Shown: in pieces, positions 13,177 to 24,401 of the stretch | How positions within the stretch are numbered: position 1 is the first letter of the stretch | Layout of the letters: the number at the start of each line of letters is the position of its first letter | Position numbers and translations under genes: made by a program | NCBI GenBank assembly: GCA_025890175.1 | Contig: JANPYM010000002.1 | Location: 1,041,976 to 1,105,975, forward strand | Length of the DNA: 64,000 nt | Source: Ciborinia camelliae | Lineage: Eukaryota > Ascomycota > Leotiomycetes > Helotiales > Sclerotiniaceae | Direction of reading: 5' to 3' | The notes under the pieces: model-generated | Told to the model about the DNA's origin: nothing | The model's input: only the letters and a program-made list of their open reading frames with translations | Database searches by the model: none

Positions 13177-13934
13177 ATGTCTTCCCAACCTGTCAAACCG
13201 CCGCTAACGACTCAATCTTCTCATACTCAACGAGGCTCCCAATCCGGGCTGCGATATCCTTCAACCGGCAAGACGATATACCACAGACCATTAAATCGCA
13301 GTAAGACGCAGGAGTTAAGTCAGTCTAGCTTTGCATACCTATTTGGGGAGATGGTTAGTTATGCGCAAAGGCGGGTTACTGGTATTCAGGATCTTGAGAA
13401 GCGGTAAGATTCCCCTCGCACTGTCGAAGATAATTATAATCACCTATAGAATTTTGAAAGTATGATTTTAACTGAAAGTGCAGACTAAACGTCCAAGGTC
13501 ACCCAATCGGCCTCAAACTCCTTGATCTTCTTCTTTACCGCGAACCCCCACGTACTCAAACACGTCCCCTCAACATCATCGCCCTCCTCCAATTCATAAC
13601 CACCGTTCTCTGGCGTCACCTCTTTTCTCGTCCAGCAGACGCCCTCGAGAAATCTTCAAATCCAGATACTCCAGAGGAATACATGATATCGGACAATGAA
13701 CCTTTAGTTAATCAATATATTAGTGTGCCTAAGGAAATGAATCAGTTGAACTGTGCGGCGTTTGTTGCGGGTATTATTGAGGGTGTTTGTGACGGAGCTG
13801 GTTTCCCGGCTAGGGTTACGGCGCATAGTGTGGGAAGGGGAGAGGAGGGGGAGTTATGGCCGGGAAAGACGGTGTTCTTGGTCAAGTTCCAGGAGGAGGT
13901 GGTTGAGAGGGAAGCATTTTTGGGCAAGAGTTAG
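13177..13934 (+). CDS. TRS31: TRAPP complex subunit Trs31 (TRAPPC5)
   Basis: Two exons, 13177-13403 and 13484-13934, encode 225 residues. The 80-bp intron (GTAAGA donor, GTGCAG acceptor) splits the Arg codon in LEKRLNVQG. A disordered N-terminal ~45 residues precede the Bet3-superfamily fold: QSSFAYLFGEMVSYAQRRV, GHPIGLKLLDLLLYRE, NIIALLQFITTVLWRHLFSR, then CAAFVAGIIEGVCDGAGFPA and FLVKFQEEVVEREAFL at the C-terminus. Trs31 is a core subunit of the TRAPP tethering complexes that activate Ypt1/Rab1 in ER-Golgi transport. The second exon starts before the visible in-frame ATG at 13683, which is internal. Length is normal for filamentous fungi. Confidence 0.95.
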
Positions 13935-14734
13935 GAGGAAAAGGAGCAAAATGGTATCACTTGGGCTTTGGAAGTATCCATAATCATATGCTGGGGCGCA
14001 AAGGGGCATCATTCTTTCGCATGGAGTCTATGGTTGATATTTGGGTCGTTTTGTCATAAAGTCGTTTTATTCGACTAGAGACGAAATTGATGAGAGTGAA
14101 CATACGGCCGTTGCTATTTGCGTGGTTTTTCTACCTTATACGGTTCTCTTCAAGTCCATAATAATGGGTCTTCGTTGATTTCTCATAAAGAAGAAAGGTC
14201 ACAATCTGCTCTCATCTCACACGCCTTGTTTCCCTTTCCGCACTCAAAACACAAAATGGCGATGATATTTGGCAACATGTTTGCTCGAGATCTATTGCAT
14301 GCATTTCTCCTTCAATATGAATATAGTGGCCCCTGGGTTGAACTAGGCATTTATAACCACCGTCTGGTATAGGATAAACCAACTCATCTTGTGGAATGTC
14401 TGTTTAGAGCGTGTCTATGCCATGTTTCTTCGCCCGGATCCTTGTAATTGCATCCGAGTCACCAGCAGCTCGATGTTCATTCAAACTCCTTTATCATAGA
14501 TATAACCCGCATCGAACTCCTTTCTCTGGTATTGATGTTTCCCGCAATATGACTGTATCCTTGGCGTCAAAGACGAACATGCCAATAAAATCATAACTCC
14601 GACCTTCGTAACCAGTAATCTTTTGCTCTCGCTCGCAAGATCCTTCAATTAATCATCGCATGCCAAACTCCACCTCAATAACTTATCGCCATATACTATA
14701 CGCCATCCAAATCCAGATTTTTCTTCACATTTGT
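13935..14734. other. Convergent spacer TRS31 / 105-aa gene
   Basis: An 800-bp spacer between convergent genes. The minus strand has a loosely open reading of about 140 codons with four stops (14220-14650); that stop density is not clearly below chance, so I do not call a gene. Confidence 0.45.
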
Positions 14735-15100
14735 TCACCTCGGAAGACTTCGAATGCCCTTAAAGCTTCCTCCTTCATTTCCAGTCTTCCCACCCGGACC
14801 TTTCTTCGTCAATTCTGCCAATCCTAAATCCTTCCAAGCTGGTTCTTTTGTCTTTTGCGTTGCTCTCTGAATACCAAATGCCGCATGTTGATCAGGAACA
14901 ACGTCATCTTCATCTTCGGGATTTATTGGTTGGTTGTGAGGTGGTACATAAATGTCATCGTCGGGAAGTTTGTCTTTGCAGAAGTCCTCGAAAAGGTCTG
15001 CGGTGCGGGAGAGCGTGAAGTGTACATAGGTGTGGTTTGAATCTTTGGACTAGATAATCATTAGTTGTGAATGGGATTGAGTGAATATAATTATTACCAT
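14735..15100 (-). CDS. Unrecognised 105-residue acidic protein; first coding exon is only ATG
   Basis: Exon 1 codes only the ATG at 15100-15098, followed directly by a GTAATA donor. A 48-bp intron with an AACTAATG branch region and TATCTAG acceptor precedes exon 2, 15049-14735, which stays open for 104 codons and then stops. There is no Met codon in the exon 2 frame before the end, so ordinary ORF calling misses the gene. The protein starts MSKDSNHTYVHFTLSRTADL and continues FEDFCKDKLPDDDIYVPP. It has an acidic patch (PEDEDD, about residues 45-50) and a Gly/Lys-rich tail ending IRSLPR. It has no signal peptide or membrane segment. I do not recognise the family. Codon-level openness, splice signals and protein-like composition make the gene likely; function is unknown. 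Confidence 0.72.
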
Positions 15101-15504
15101 TTTTGACTTTTGCAGAGTGAGGTTTGGAATAGTAAATGGAGCCTTTGTTGTTAAAATTGTTTGTTTACTCTCTCCTCACTTTCTTGAGATGGATAATACA
15201 AGGCTGAGAGGCTGCGAGCTATACCTAGGCTTCTGCAAGGCTAGGGACCTACCTACCTTGGTAGATGCTACTAGGTACTTCAGTTGTCCGTGCTTCCTGT
15301 CGGGCTTTATTTATTCCGCCAATTCCAGTATCGTGCCTCACTTACCAGGCTTTCAGAAAAACTTTGTGGGAGTGGAAACTTCGCTTAGAATTCAATAAGC
15401 CCTTCCAGTCAATCTGACCATTACGAACTCCATCCACGACAACACGATTCGCAATCTTCAAGAACTCACCAACGCCGACAACAGCCCGCGACAAATTTGC
15501 CATC
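15101..15504. other. Divergent spacer 105-aa gene / RPS29
   Basis: A 404-bp divergent promoter region. It contains the word ACCTACCTACCTTGGTAG at about 15247-15264 and a pyrimidine-rich leader before RPS29. The plus-strand frame at 15081-15398 is not gene-like. Confidence 0.5.
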
Positions 15505-15838
15505 ATGTCTCACGAATCAGTTTGGATGTCCAGACCCCGTACTTACGGAAAGGGAGCCCGCGGATGGTATGTGGAGAATCAATCGCATTGCGATTTTATC
15601 AAGGATGATCTGAAGAATTTCACATCTAACAATTATTTACAGCCGCGTTTGCACACACAAGGCCGGTTTGATCCGCAAATACGGTCTCAACATCTGCAGA
15701 CAATGCTTCAGAGAGAAGGCTTCTGATATTGGATTCGTCAAGGTACGCTCAACAACTTCGCATCATTCCACTTCACGACCAGAAATTCTACGGACGCCAA
15801 AATGGAATAACCACTAACAAATTTTACAGCACCGTTAA
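15505..15838 (+). CDS. RPS29: 40S ribosomal protein S29 (uS14)
   Basis: Three exons, 15505-15566, 15643-15742 and 15830-15838, encode 56 residues, the standard length. The introns are 76 bp (GTATGT donor, TTACAG acceptor) and 87 bp (GTACGC donor, CTAAC branch region, TTACAG acceptor). The last exon carries only nine bases: His, Arg and the stop. The protein begins [20 protein letters not shown] and has the zinc-binding pattern C21-x2-C24-x14-C39-x2-C42 within [18 protein letters not shown], ending SDIGFVKHR. Rps29 sits in the head of the small ribosomal subunit. Two introns in such a short gene are common in fungal ribosomal protein genes. Confidence 0.98.
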
Positions 15839-17280
15839 ATTCACCACATCTCGAAAATTAGCTCATCGGAAACGGAACGATACGATAACGATGGGTTTGT
15901 GTGGAGGGAATTGAATTAACATGGCATGGAGTTCTGGGCTTTTGCACGAAAAGGGTTACGAACGAGGACATTTATGGTCATACTTCGGAGGGCATTTTCA
16001 AATGAAGGGAGGAACGCTCACGGACACTTGTGTGCAGGGGCATACTCTGCGATGGATTGTTCTCGGGGTTATGACACCTTTTCAACTGCATTGATCTGGA
16101 ATGGAGATGGTTCTTTTTCTTAGGGTCAAGTGGGCTCATGTTCATTTGGCTTCGGCTAGGAAGTAGCTTTCTCGGAATATCAGGTCGTTTCCTTGAAATC
16201 TCGGGGACTACTCGAAGTGTGCCATTTGAATGAGTGATTGATTTTGTCATAAACATATGGGAGTTTTGAACGAATTTTGGGCTGCAAGGCCAAGTGGCCT
16301 TGTATCAGGCCCACATTGAACCTGTTTGGTCGAGTCCATAATTCTATTCGTCGATACCTCCTATGACCACACAACAACGGCCCAAACGAATATTGTCCTC
16401 TTCCCTATTACTTGACGTAATACCAGTTATCCATCGACTTGCATATACGATCCATCCGAGGAATCTGGGCAGGTAGGATTCATCATCCTAAGAGAAAGGT
16501 GAAGTCTTAGACTATGAGAGATGTCATGTAAGTCTCAGGTGGGCTGAGAAAACGTACCAATGGGGTTTTTGGAAGGTGCCAACGGAATGTATATTGTTTT
16601 ATGAATCTGAAGAGCGGTCTAAATTATCCATAAAGTCAAAAATGCAGTCATGTTCTAACCACACGGCAAATCCGCCAGAAGTCCCCCACATCACCTCGCA
16701 GATGAACTCCATACCTGATGCTCTTACCCAAGTACTCATCGAACTTTGCAATTGCAATACTCTCAATACAAATATAAACTCTCATAACCAGCAATTCAGC
16801 CAACTTTCTCCCAAGAAAGCATGACAAGCATCTTATACAATTCGAATACCAAATTCACATCACGGTGCTCTACTCCAATATGTCGATCGATACCTCAATG
16901 TCAGCAATAGCTCACCAATATCTACACTACCATACAAGTCACTGTTCAAGACTCGGAACCACAATCAGCAGAGCTGCGCAATTCTCCTTCAATGACGATT
17001 CATACCGACGATAAAGCCTACACATATCCACTGCCAAAAACAACACTGATATAAATTTTACTTTCTTATTGATTTTCTTGCATTTAAGTATATGCGATCT
17101 ACGCCCGCATTTGAACCCCATGCCCAACGGACAAATCCAGGTACATGTCTCTAACCATTGGTGCCATCTATCCTAAGTTTCTTCCTTTTTTCCTTTCTTT
17201 TCCCTTCTTTTACCACATAAAATTGAAATAGAACGGGAAATCCAAAAAATGATGTTGACAATTCCAAGAAAGTTGACACT
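15839..17280. other. Spacer without supported gene
   Basis: About 1.4 kb. Several open frames of 60-90 codons are present on both strands, but none shows a domain, splice structure or protein-like composition. Confidence 0.45.
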
Positions 17281-17442
17281 CTAGTCTTGAAGATAGTCAT
17301 ATGAGGAGTCGGAGTCGTAATCGTAGACGGGGTCTTCGTCGGACTCGAGGGTAGGCGCAACTTTTGGAAGTACGCCAAAGTGTTGCAATGATAGTTGGAC
17401 TCCCGCTTGGTATTCTCTTATTGTTCGAGCGTAAACTGCCAT
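17281..17442 (-). CDS. Possible 53-residue small protein with acidic Tyr/Asp tail
   Basis: An ATG at 17442-17440 opens 53 codons ending with TAG at 17281-17283. The product starts MAVYARTIREYQAGVQLSLQ, continues HFGVLPKVAPTLESDEDP and ends in a repetitive acidic tail of Tyr, Asp and Ser (YDYDSDSSYDYLQD). An in-frame TGA lies four codons upstream, so the ATG is the natural start unless a CGACAG acceptor at about 17446 makes it an internal exon of a spliced gene. I do not recognise it. The ordered amphipathic start and acidic tail look protein-like rather than random, but the reading frame is short and no second exon is evident. Confidence 0.4.
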   Translation of the reverse strand: MAVYARTIREYQAGVQLSLQHFGVLPKVAPTLESDEDPVYDYDSDSSYDYLQD

Positions 17443-19361
17443 CGACTGTCGTCAGCGATGTTGCAATTCGCTTTCTCCTTGCACTTGTATGAACGATCTG
17501 GGATACAAAAGGTCGTTTGAATCGGAAACGTCCCTCTCTGTATGGTTAAAATCCGCCTTCAAAGGTTACGAAGATGGGATTGAGAGAGTTGGAAGGTTTG
17601 GTGGGAAATAACCTTGATTGAGGGTGTTGGTGAGGCAGAAAGTACCTGATTAAAGTTGGTCGGCTTCCTCACAATTTCTTAGTTGCAATTGATGCCACAC
17701 TTAAAGAGAAGGAATCCTGTGTGCTTATGTGGAAGTCTATGATATAAAGCCTTGTTTCCTTTTCGGCGAAAATATGGGAGTGCAAAGTATATTGCTGTGA
17801 AATCACTGACTGGATAACAGTCCGTAGGTAAGTAGGTAGGTAGGTTGCGCTGTTCTCTCCCTTAGTATTGTGTTGTATGCAAGATAACTGGAATCAAGAG
17901 GAGTCTATAATGTATGAATTTTCTTATAGATTCATGATGATTCGGAAGAACTGTATATTCATTATGTGGTTTACGGAGTTCTTAATGTTTGGAGTGGGTG
18001 TAGATCATTTGGAAGGGATGACTTGGGGGTGATTTCAAGAGAATGGCTTCAGGAATGCCATTGGCTTGAGAGATGAGTGTCATTCTTATGTTGAATAGGG
18101 CTAGAAATCATAAATGAGAATATAAAGTGCAAGAAAGGTTATGGGACATGGACAGATGACTAGACCATATTGATGATCGAGTATGAGTTTTTTTCTACAT
18201 AACTTTGAGTATAGTTATTAGTTTGATAATATGATGAGCTTTTATTTGAGACTGGCCTCTGAATGTTTTTTTGACGGGTGGAATGGTGCAAATCGTAAGT
18301 TTATATCTATACAAAGGCAAAAGATCTTGGGAGAATGACTGTGTCTCTATGAGCTTCAAATCACTCCATCCTTATCATAGCACTCCTAAACTTGCTTGTC
18401 CCTTAATCAAAGGAGTGGCGTGAGCATTTGGATCATTCATTAGTGATATATATCATATCCCGCTGAGGAAACCGAGGTTGGCCAATGAAGTACTTTATGA
18501 TGGGAAGTTGTGATGTCAAAGTAAAAGTTCGAGCCCAGGACTCCTTTTAACCGATTGGCATTGTGAACTTGGGTTAGATTTCATCTTATTTGATCAATAG
18601 GAAAGTACCTCTCAGTTTGTTATATAATACACGCCCTGGAGATTCAAAGTCATTCGCCTTCGCGACAGACCATCAAGTCAAACTCACCCAAATCATGCAT
18701 ATATGCATGTATTGCCATTCATATTTCTTCCTTTCCAACATAATACAAAAGGCAAAACTATATCCCAGGCATCAATTTACATTCTCAGAGATAACACGGC
18801 ACAAGATACTTGACAAATAAGAGTAAAATCCCTTTTCCTATTCTCCTATATAATCCACCCACTTAAATGTATGTCATTTCACTGTGAAAATATACAGAAG
18901 ATCAACATCCGGGACTTTTTCAAACTTCCACATTTTTGCGGTAAATACGTAGGCTATTAGGATCTACATCACATTGTGAGATTTGAGTATGCAAGACTTG
19001 AATATACAACTTAAAATCCGAGGAAGCTGGATTTATATTTGAAGTGTTCCTCGTGACTTATTAGTTAGTGGTTAAGCCCAAATGAGATGAAAATAAATGT
19101 TCACATCGGAACGAAGTATGCAAAATATAAGTAAGGGGTTTCACATTGTAAAATAATATGAAGAAATAGAAGTTTAGTGCTATGTACGTTCATCTAAAGG
19201 TTTCACTATACATTTCATTATTTAATCTTCTAACTTAACTTTAAGATCCTGCATATATTCCATTGCCTCATCTATGTATGACGCCAGACTCCATATCCCC
19301 CGTATGATTTCAACATATTACAGTATCTCTCCAGAGACCCCACCCAAGCATTCCCATTGCC
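17443..19361. other. Spacer without supported gene
   Basis: About 1.9 kb, AT-rich, with a GTAGGTAGGTAGG run near 17832-17845. The minus-strand half next to 17442 could be the leader and promoter of the small protein. No other gene is visible. Confidence 0.45.
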
Positions 19362-20058
19362 CTAAGATCCCCCCTTCACCCCATTCACCGCCTCTACTCC
19401 ATCCATTTGAGTCTCCTCCAGAACCCTCATAAATTCCTTCACCAACTTCTCATGACTCACCTGCAACGTCGTCTTTATAAATCCCATCAACATCCTATTC
19501 GCCCTCACAACACCCTTCTCCTCCAAAATCAATCTCCCCTCCGAGCCAATCATCAACGCACTCTCCCCGGGCCCAGCTTCCCTCACAACCCACGTTGTCA
19601 CACTATGTACTCCCATTGGCGCATGTGTAATACTGAGTAATCCATCTTCGCGATCTTGCAAACTACTCGTATATGTGATTTTATCGGGGATCAAGCGTTG
19701 TGTCCATCCGCATCGCCATCCTCCTCCGTTATTTGATTTCGAGCCAGCGGCCATGTTATCCGTGATTTCCCAGATTTCACAAGGGGAGGTGGTGGTTGGT
19801 TGGAGGTCTTGGGGCTCGGATTTGAAGAAATCGACGGCGAGAATGTGGGTTGGGGGGAGGAGGGTATGTTCTGTGACCAGGGGGTTCATGGTTATCATTT
19901 TCTTGTGGTTGTGTAAAATGGCGAGCACCTGGGCGATGGAGAAATTAGGAGGAATCGGGGTGAGGTTGAGGATTTTGTGGGTTGTTGTAAGGACTGTTTG
20001 GGGTGAAGTTAGTTTATCGGTTGTGGCCGGTGGAGGAAAATTGGTACTTACAAGACAT
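19362..20058 (-). CDS. DUF7053-like conserved fungal protein
   Basis: Two exons, 20058-20052 and 19993-19362, encode 212 residues. The first exon is only seven bases (ATG TCT T). The 58-bp intron has a GTAAGT donor, ACTAAC branch site and AAACAG acceptor, and splits a Phe codon, giving MSF followed by LTTTHKILNLTPIPPNFS. The body has the layout I associate with the fungal family called DUF7053: an early helix (AQVLAILHNHKKMITMNPLV), a central strand pair (CEIWEITDNM, ITYTSSLQDREDGLLSITHA) and a C-terminal helix (NRMLMGFIKTTLQVSHEKLV). This overall shape suggests a START/SRPBCC-like small-molecule or lipid-binding fold, but that is inference. No catalytic residues can be named. A well-formed GTAAGT donor at about 20274 upstream might mark a 5' UTR intron. 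Confidence 0.8.
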
Positions 20059-22676
20059 TATACCACTCCCAAATTGTATTATATGGGAATTAGGAAAGAG
20101 GAGCTGTTTGAATTTGGAACTCAAATGGGTTATGTTGTGGTTACGTTGTGGTTGTGATTGATATCTCGAGGTCGGTTGAGCCGTGTGTGTTCGTAGTGCA
20201 GCTGGTTTCAAGAGCCAATGCTTGAACTTCTTGCTGACGAGATTATACCGAGACATAAGTCTTAAAGAAAGCTTAACTTACCGTCGTGAGATGGTTGAAT
20301 ATTCAGAGAAAATGATATACTTATGCTTGCTTGATTCTTGAGATGAGGCTTTTGAATATCCACCAGTTCGATCTCTTTTCCTTTGGGGAATAATGTTCCG
20401 TGGAGATCGTTTTGAGATTTTGATGCCCGAAAAAGATATTTTCCGGGGAGTGAAAAGCTGCATAACACCTCATACCTATTCATAGTTGTGAATTAAAGGT
20501 TGAAAGAAAAGAATGGGTGAAATCTAAAATCATCTAGCTGCCGTGACTTGAAGAGTGCACATTTTTCTTACAGTAGTTGCGAGTTGCGAGTTGCGAGATT
20601 CTTGAGGCGTCGTCGTCGTTACTTGTATATTTTTGCTGTCTCATGAATCATGTCATGATGCTTGAGCTCATAACCTTAATTAGGTACCTTAGGTAATGCT
20701 CATTGACAAAACTTCGGAATCGGAATATCAATTCACCGACCTGTCATCAAGTGGCACATTTAACCCCCAGATGGAGACGAGGGACGAAGACTTCAAATTC
20801 CTCTCTATCTCCCTCTCTCTCATACAAAATCCAAGATTGAAGTTCCTCATTCTGTAGGGCTCTTTCCTGTCGACTCAATTGCAACGTTGCAAGCTTCGAA
20901 CATTACTTGCATTATCTAGAAATGCAATTAATGATCAGCTGTGCTGCTGTACTCTGTTTGAGTACTTAATTGAGTAACTGCTACTGATAAGCGCAGCGTT
21001 CCTTCCAACAAACAAATCTACGAGGAAAGTACGAGCTTGCTTGAGCTTATGGTTTGACGGTCACTATGACGCTGTTGTGTACCGTCATGACTCACAAACC
21101 GAACAATCTCCTCATGTACAAGGAAAGAAGGAGTATAGACAATGATATCTCGGTATCTCGTCGAGGCTCGATCCACTTCTCGGGATCATTTCTATGGCTT
21201 CGAGAGTCGAGACTTCTTCAAACTGTACGGCCATAACAAGATCATCAAATTCTGATCATCCTGCTGACAGCAATTTTTCAACCCAAATTCTGATGAAGCA
21301 GTCACGATATCTTAAAGGTACCATAGAAATGCAATCAATTACCGCAATCGCAACCATCCCACGTATCCACAACAGAGTAGCTCCAAAAACCGGCCCAAAT
21401 TTGAATTTTTGTCCTCCCACGCATGTACCTCAACTCTCCTCGAAATTCGGATCACCTCAATGTCTTCAGTATCTCAATTATGGTTCGCCATTTCCTCCCA
21501 TTCTTCATATTCGATACTAACCCAGACACTTTAGCGAATGACAGGAAAACTTTCTCCGGGAACCTAATGATATAAAGACGAAGATCATGATACGAGCCCT
21601 ATTACTTGTTTACCTACATTGAATCATTAGATCATGATATCCTCTAGGCGCCCGGGTATGGCTTATGAGGCTTCAAGCCAAACACCAGGATTAATGAGCC
21701 ACTACCATTATGTAGTATCATCGAGTAAGATCATTGGGATTCTTAGAATGCTTGTTTTTCTATGATAGAATTTCCTATTTTCAGTTACATGGAAGCCAAA
21801 ACCTATGGTTTGTTGATATCTAGTATTTCAACAGAAATCTTCCGACTACTGGGGGAAAGAAGATACAAAGTAGTGTTTCGGGCCATGTGTTCATGTAGAG
21901 TAGCTTGAGTAAGTAAACAACTGATATATATAAAAACTAGCTTTCCCCGAGTCCTCAACTCTCCACAAAACATCTCCAAAGAAATGGAAGGATCCACCAA
22001 TATCATTTCTGCCCAGTTTTCAAACGGCAAGGACATTTGACAAGTTGAGGCGCAGATGGGATACTTTGACAACACAACCTCTTATCAAATCTGCTCTAGG
22101 TAGAAGACGTTGTATTTCGTGTGCATGGCCATGTTGATAAATCGTCGCCCACACCATATGCCTCGTGTGAGAGGGCGTTATGCGCGCATCTCGTTCAATG
22201 ATACCCGAAATATCTTACAGTACTTGCTTCGTCATCTTTCAAGATGATCAACCATATCAACTTTATATAATCGCAGGATAGAAGTACAGTACTGGTAGAA
22301 AGCAAGGTCCCGATGAACCGCGGAAAGTCGGGAAAAGAACATCCCTAAAGCCTTTCAAACCCATCAAAACCCATATGGCAAGAACAACCCCCGGGATGAT
22401 TGACGATCAATGGTAAGAACTTGGGAGGATTTATAGCTTAGATTCGGCCCTTCTTTTCCCAGATTCCATTATTCCAACGCTCCTCCCTTGCTCCATTATT
22501 GGCCCGGCCGTTCAATGCTTTCCTCCATATAAGTCTCACGAAGATTTTCTTTCTTCCTTTCTTCCCTATCATTTCATGTCCTGCCTTCAGAAGGTCGACT
22601 TCTATTTTGCTGTGTACTACATCTACATACTGTCAACATAAGAAAAAGTTTAGTTACCTGATCATCAACATACAAG
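20059..22676. promoter_or_regulatory. Divergent spacer DUF7053 gene / sugar transporter
   Basis: About 2.6 kb with no supported gene. The transporter-proximal part contains CCCCGG at 22389-22394, which fits the CreA carbon-catabolite repressor site (SYGGRG on the other strand), and a pyrimidine-rich leader at 22540-22600. A direct repeat GCGAGTTGCGAGTTGCGAG lies at about 20579-20598. CreA control of the sugar transporter is inference from one motif. Confidence 0.4.
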
Positions 22677-24401
22677 ATGGTCATTGGTAATGTCTACTTC
22701 ATCGCGGCCGTGGCCGTGGTGGGTGGTGCGCTATTTGGTTTCGATATCTCGTCTATGTCTGCCATCATCTCCACTGATGCATATCTGTGCTATTTCGATC
22801 AAGGAGGAATGATTGAAGGCAAATGCACTGGACCAACTCCAAATGTTCAAGGTATGAACAGGTTCTCCCCTTGTTTGCCTGTATTCCAAAGACTAATTGG
22901 ATTCAGGTGGTATCACCGCTGCTATGCCTGCTGGAAGTTGGCTTGGAGCTTTGATGTCTGGTTATATCTCGGATATTTTTGGTAGAAAGAAATCCATTCA
23001 AACTGGTTCTGTCATCTGGTAAATACTTCTCACTTTCATCTTTTGCATCAATAGCTTGCCTAATCAAGCCTCCGTAGGATCATCGGTTCAATTATCGTCT
23101 GCGCCTCTCAAAACATACCCATGCTCATCGTCGGACGTATCATCAACGGTCTCTCTGTTGGAATCTGCTCTGCTCAAGTTCCCGTCTACATCACCGAAAT
23201 TGCACCACCATCCAAGCGCGGAAGACTCGTTGGTTGCCAACAATGGGCTATCACTTGGGGGATTCTCATAATGTTCTACATCTGTTACGGATGCTCCTTT
23301 CTCAAAGGAAACGCTGCTTTCCGTATTCCATGGGGCCTGCAAATGATTCCAGCCGTCTTCCTTTTTTTCTCTATTTTCTTATTGCCAGAATCCCCACGTT
23401 GGCTTGCTAGAAAAGACCGATGGGAAGAGGCTCATCAAGTTTTGACTCTTGTTCACGGCGGCGGCGATAGCAACTCCGTATTCGTAGCTAAGGAAATGGA
23501 AGAAATCAGAGAAGTTGTTGAATTCGAGCGAGCTAACGCAGATGTTACCTACATGGAGTTATTCAAGCCCAACATGATTAATCGAACACACATCGGTATC
23601 TTCACACAAATCTGGTCTCAACTTACTGGTATGAATGTCATGATGTATTACATTACTTACATTTTCACCATGGCCGGTTTGGGTAGCAACGTTCTCTTGC
23701 CTTCCTCGATTCAATTCATCATCAATGTCGTTATGACCATTCCTGGATTGATCTGGGTTGACAGATTGGGTCGTCGTCCTGTTCTCTTGGTCGGAGCTTT
23801 CTTGATGATGACTTGGCTCTTTGTTAACGCTGGTCTCTTGGCCTCATACGGAACGGTTCCACACAAAGGACAATTTTCCAGTGCCGCCGAGTCTATTTCT
23901 ATCACTGGAGCACCATCTAAAGCCGTTATTGCTTGCACATATCTTTTTGTTGCGTCATATGCTCCAACTTGGGGACCGGTTTCCTGGATCTACCCACCTG
24001 AGCTCTACCCTCTTCGCGTCCGTGGAAAAGCCGTTGCGCTCTCCACTTCCGCTAACTGGGCTTTCAACTTTGCTCTTGCATACTTTGTTCCTCCTGCGTT
24101 TGCCAACATTCGATGGGAAGTTTACATTGTCTTTGGAGTCTTCTGTGTAGCCATGTTCCTCCACGTTTACTTTGTCTTCCCAGAAACCAGTCAGAAACCT
24201 CTCGAGGAGGTCGAGGAGATCTTTGATTACTCGACTTCGGGAAGCATCAAGTTCTTGGGAACACCAGCTTGGAAGACAAGTGTGGATAATAGAGGAGAAC
24301 GTTTGGAGAGAGGAGAGCTTGATGTTGAGGCTAAACTTGGCCCTAGTGCTACTCATCATGATGATGTTGCGCAGGTTAATGAGGTTCCTAAGTCTGATTA
24401 G
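22677..24401 (+). CDS. MFS sugar transporter, hexose-transporter-like
   Basis: Three exons, 22677-22851, 22907-23018 and 23078-24401, give 536 residues. The introns are 55 bp (GTATGA donor) and 59 bp (GTAAAT donor), both with good acceptors and frame closure. The N-terminal membrane segment contains VVGGALFGFDISSMSA; loop 2-3 has SGYISDIFGRKKS; the central loop has PESPRWLARKDRWEEAHQ; the second half has WVDRLGRRPVLL, PPELYPLRVRGKAVALST and the C-terminal PETSQKPLEEVEEIF. These are the sugar-porter (TC 2.A.1.1) signatures, and about 12 membrane spans fit the length. The cytoplasmic tail of ~60 residues is charged. It should be a plasma-membrane proton-coupled or facilitative hexose/pentose carrier; substrate cannot be read from the sequence. 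The first ATG lies next to a plausible leader and I see no upstream exon. Confidence 0.93.

Noticed and set aside
13950..14680. Loosely open minus-strand reading (including YDFIGMFVFDAKDTVI) that could be a relic gene
   Set aside because: Four stops in about 145 codons is near what chance allows, and no family was recognised.
18525..18545. GTTCGAGCCC resembling a tRNA B box
   Set aside because: No matching A box, acceptor stem or cloverleaf could be drawn around it. I found no tRNA in the window.
20262..20483. 73-codon minus frame ending at a good GTAAGT donor
   Set aside because: The protein is not family-like; the donor more probably belongs to a 5' UTR intron of the DUF7053 gene, whose own ATG and first intron are convincing.
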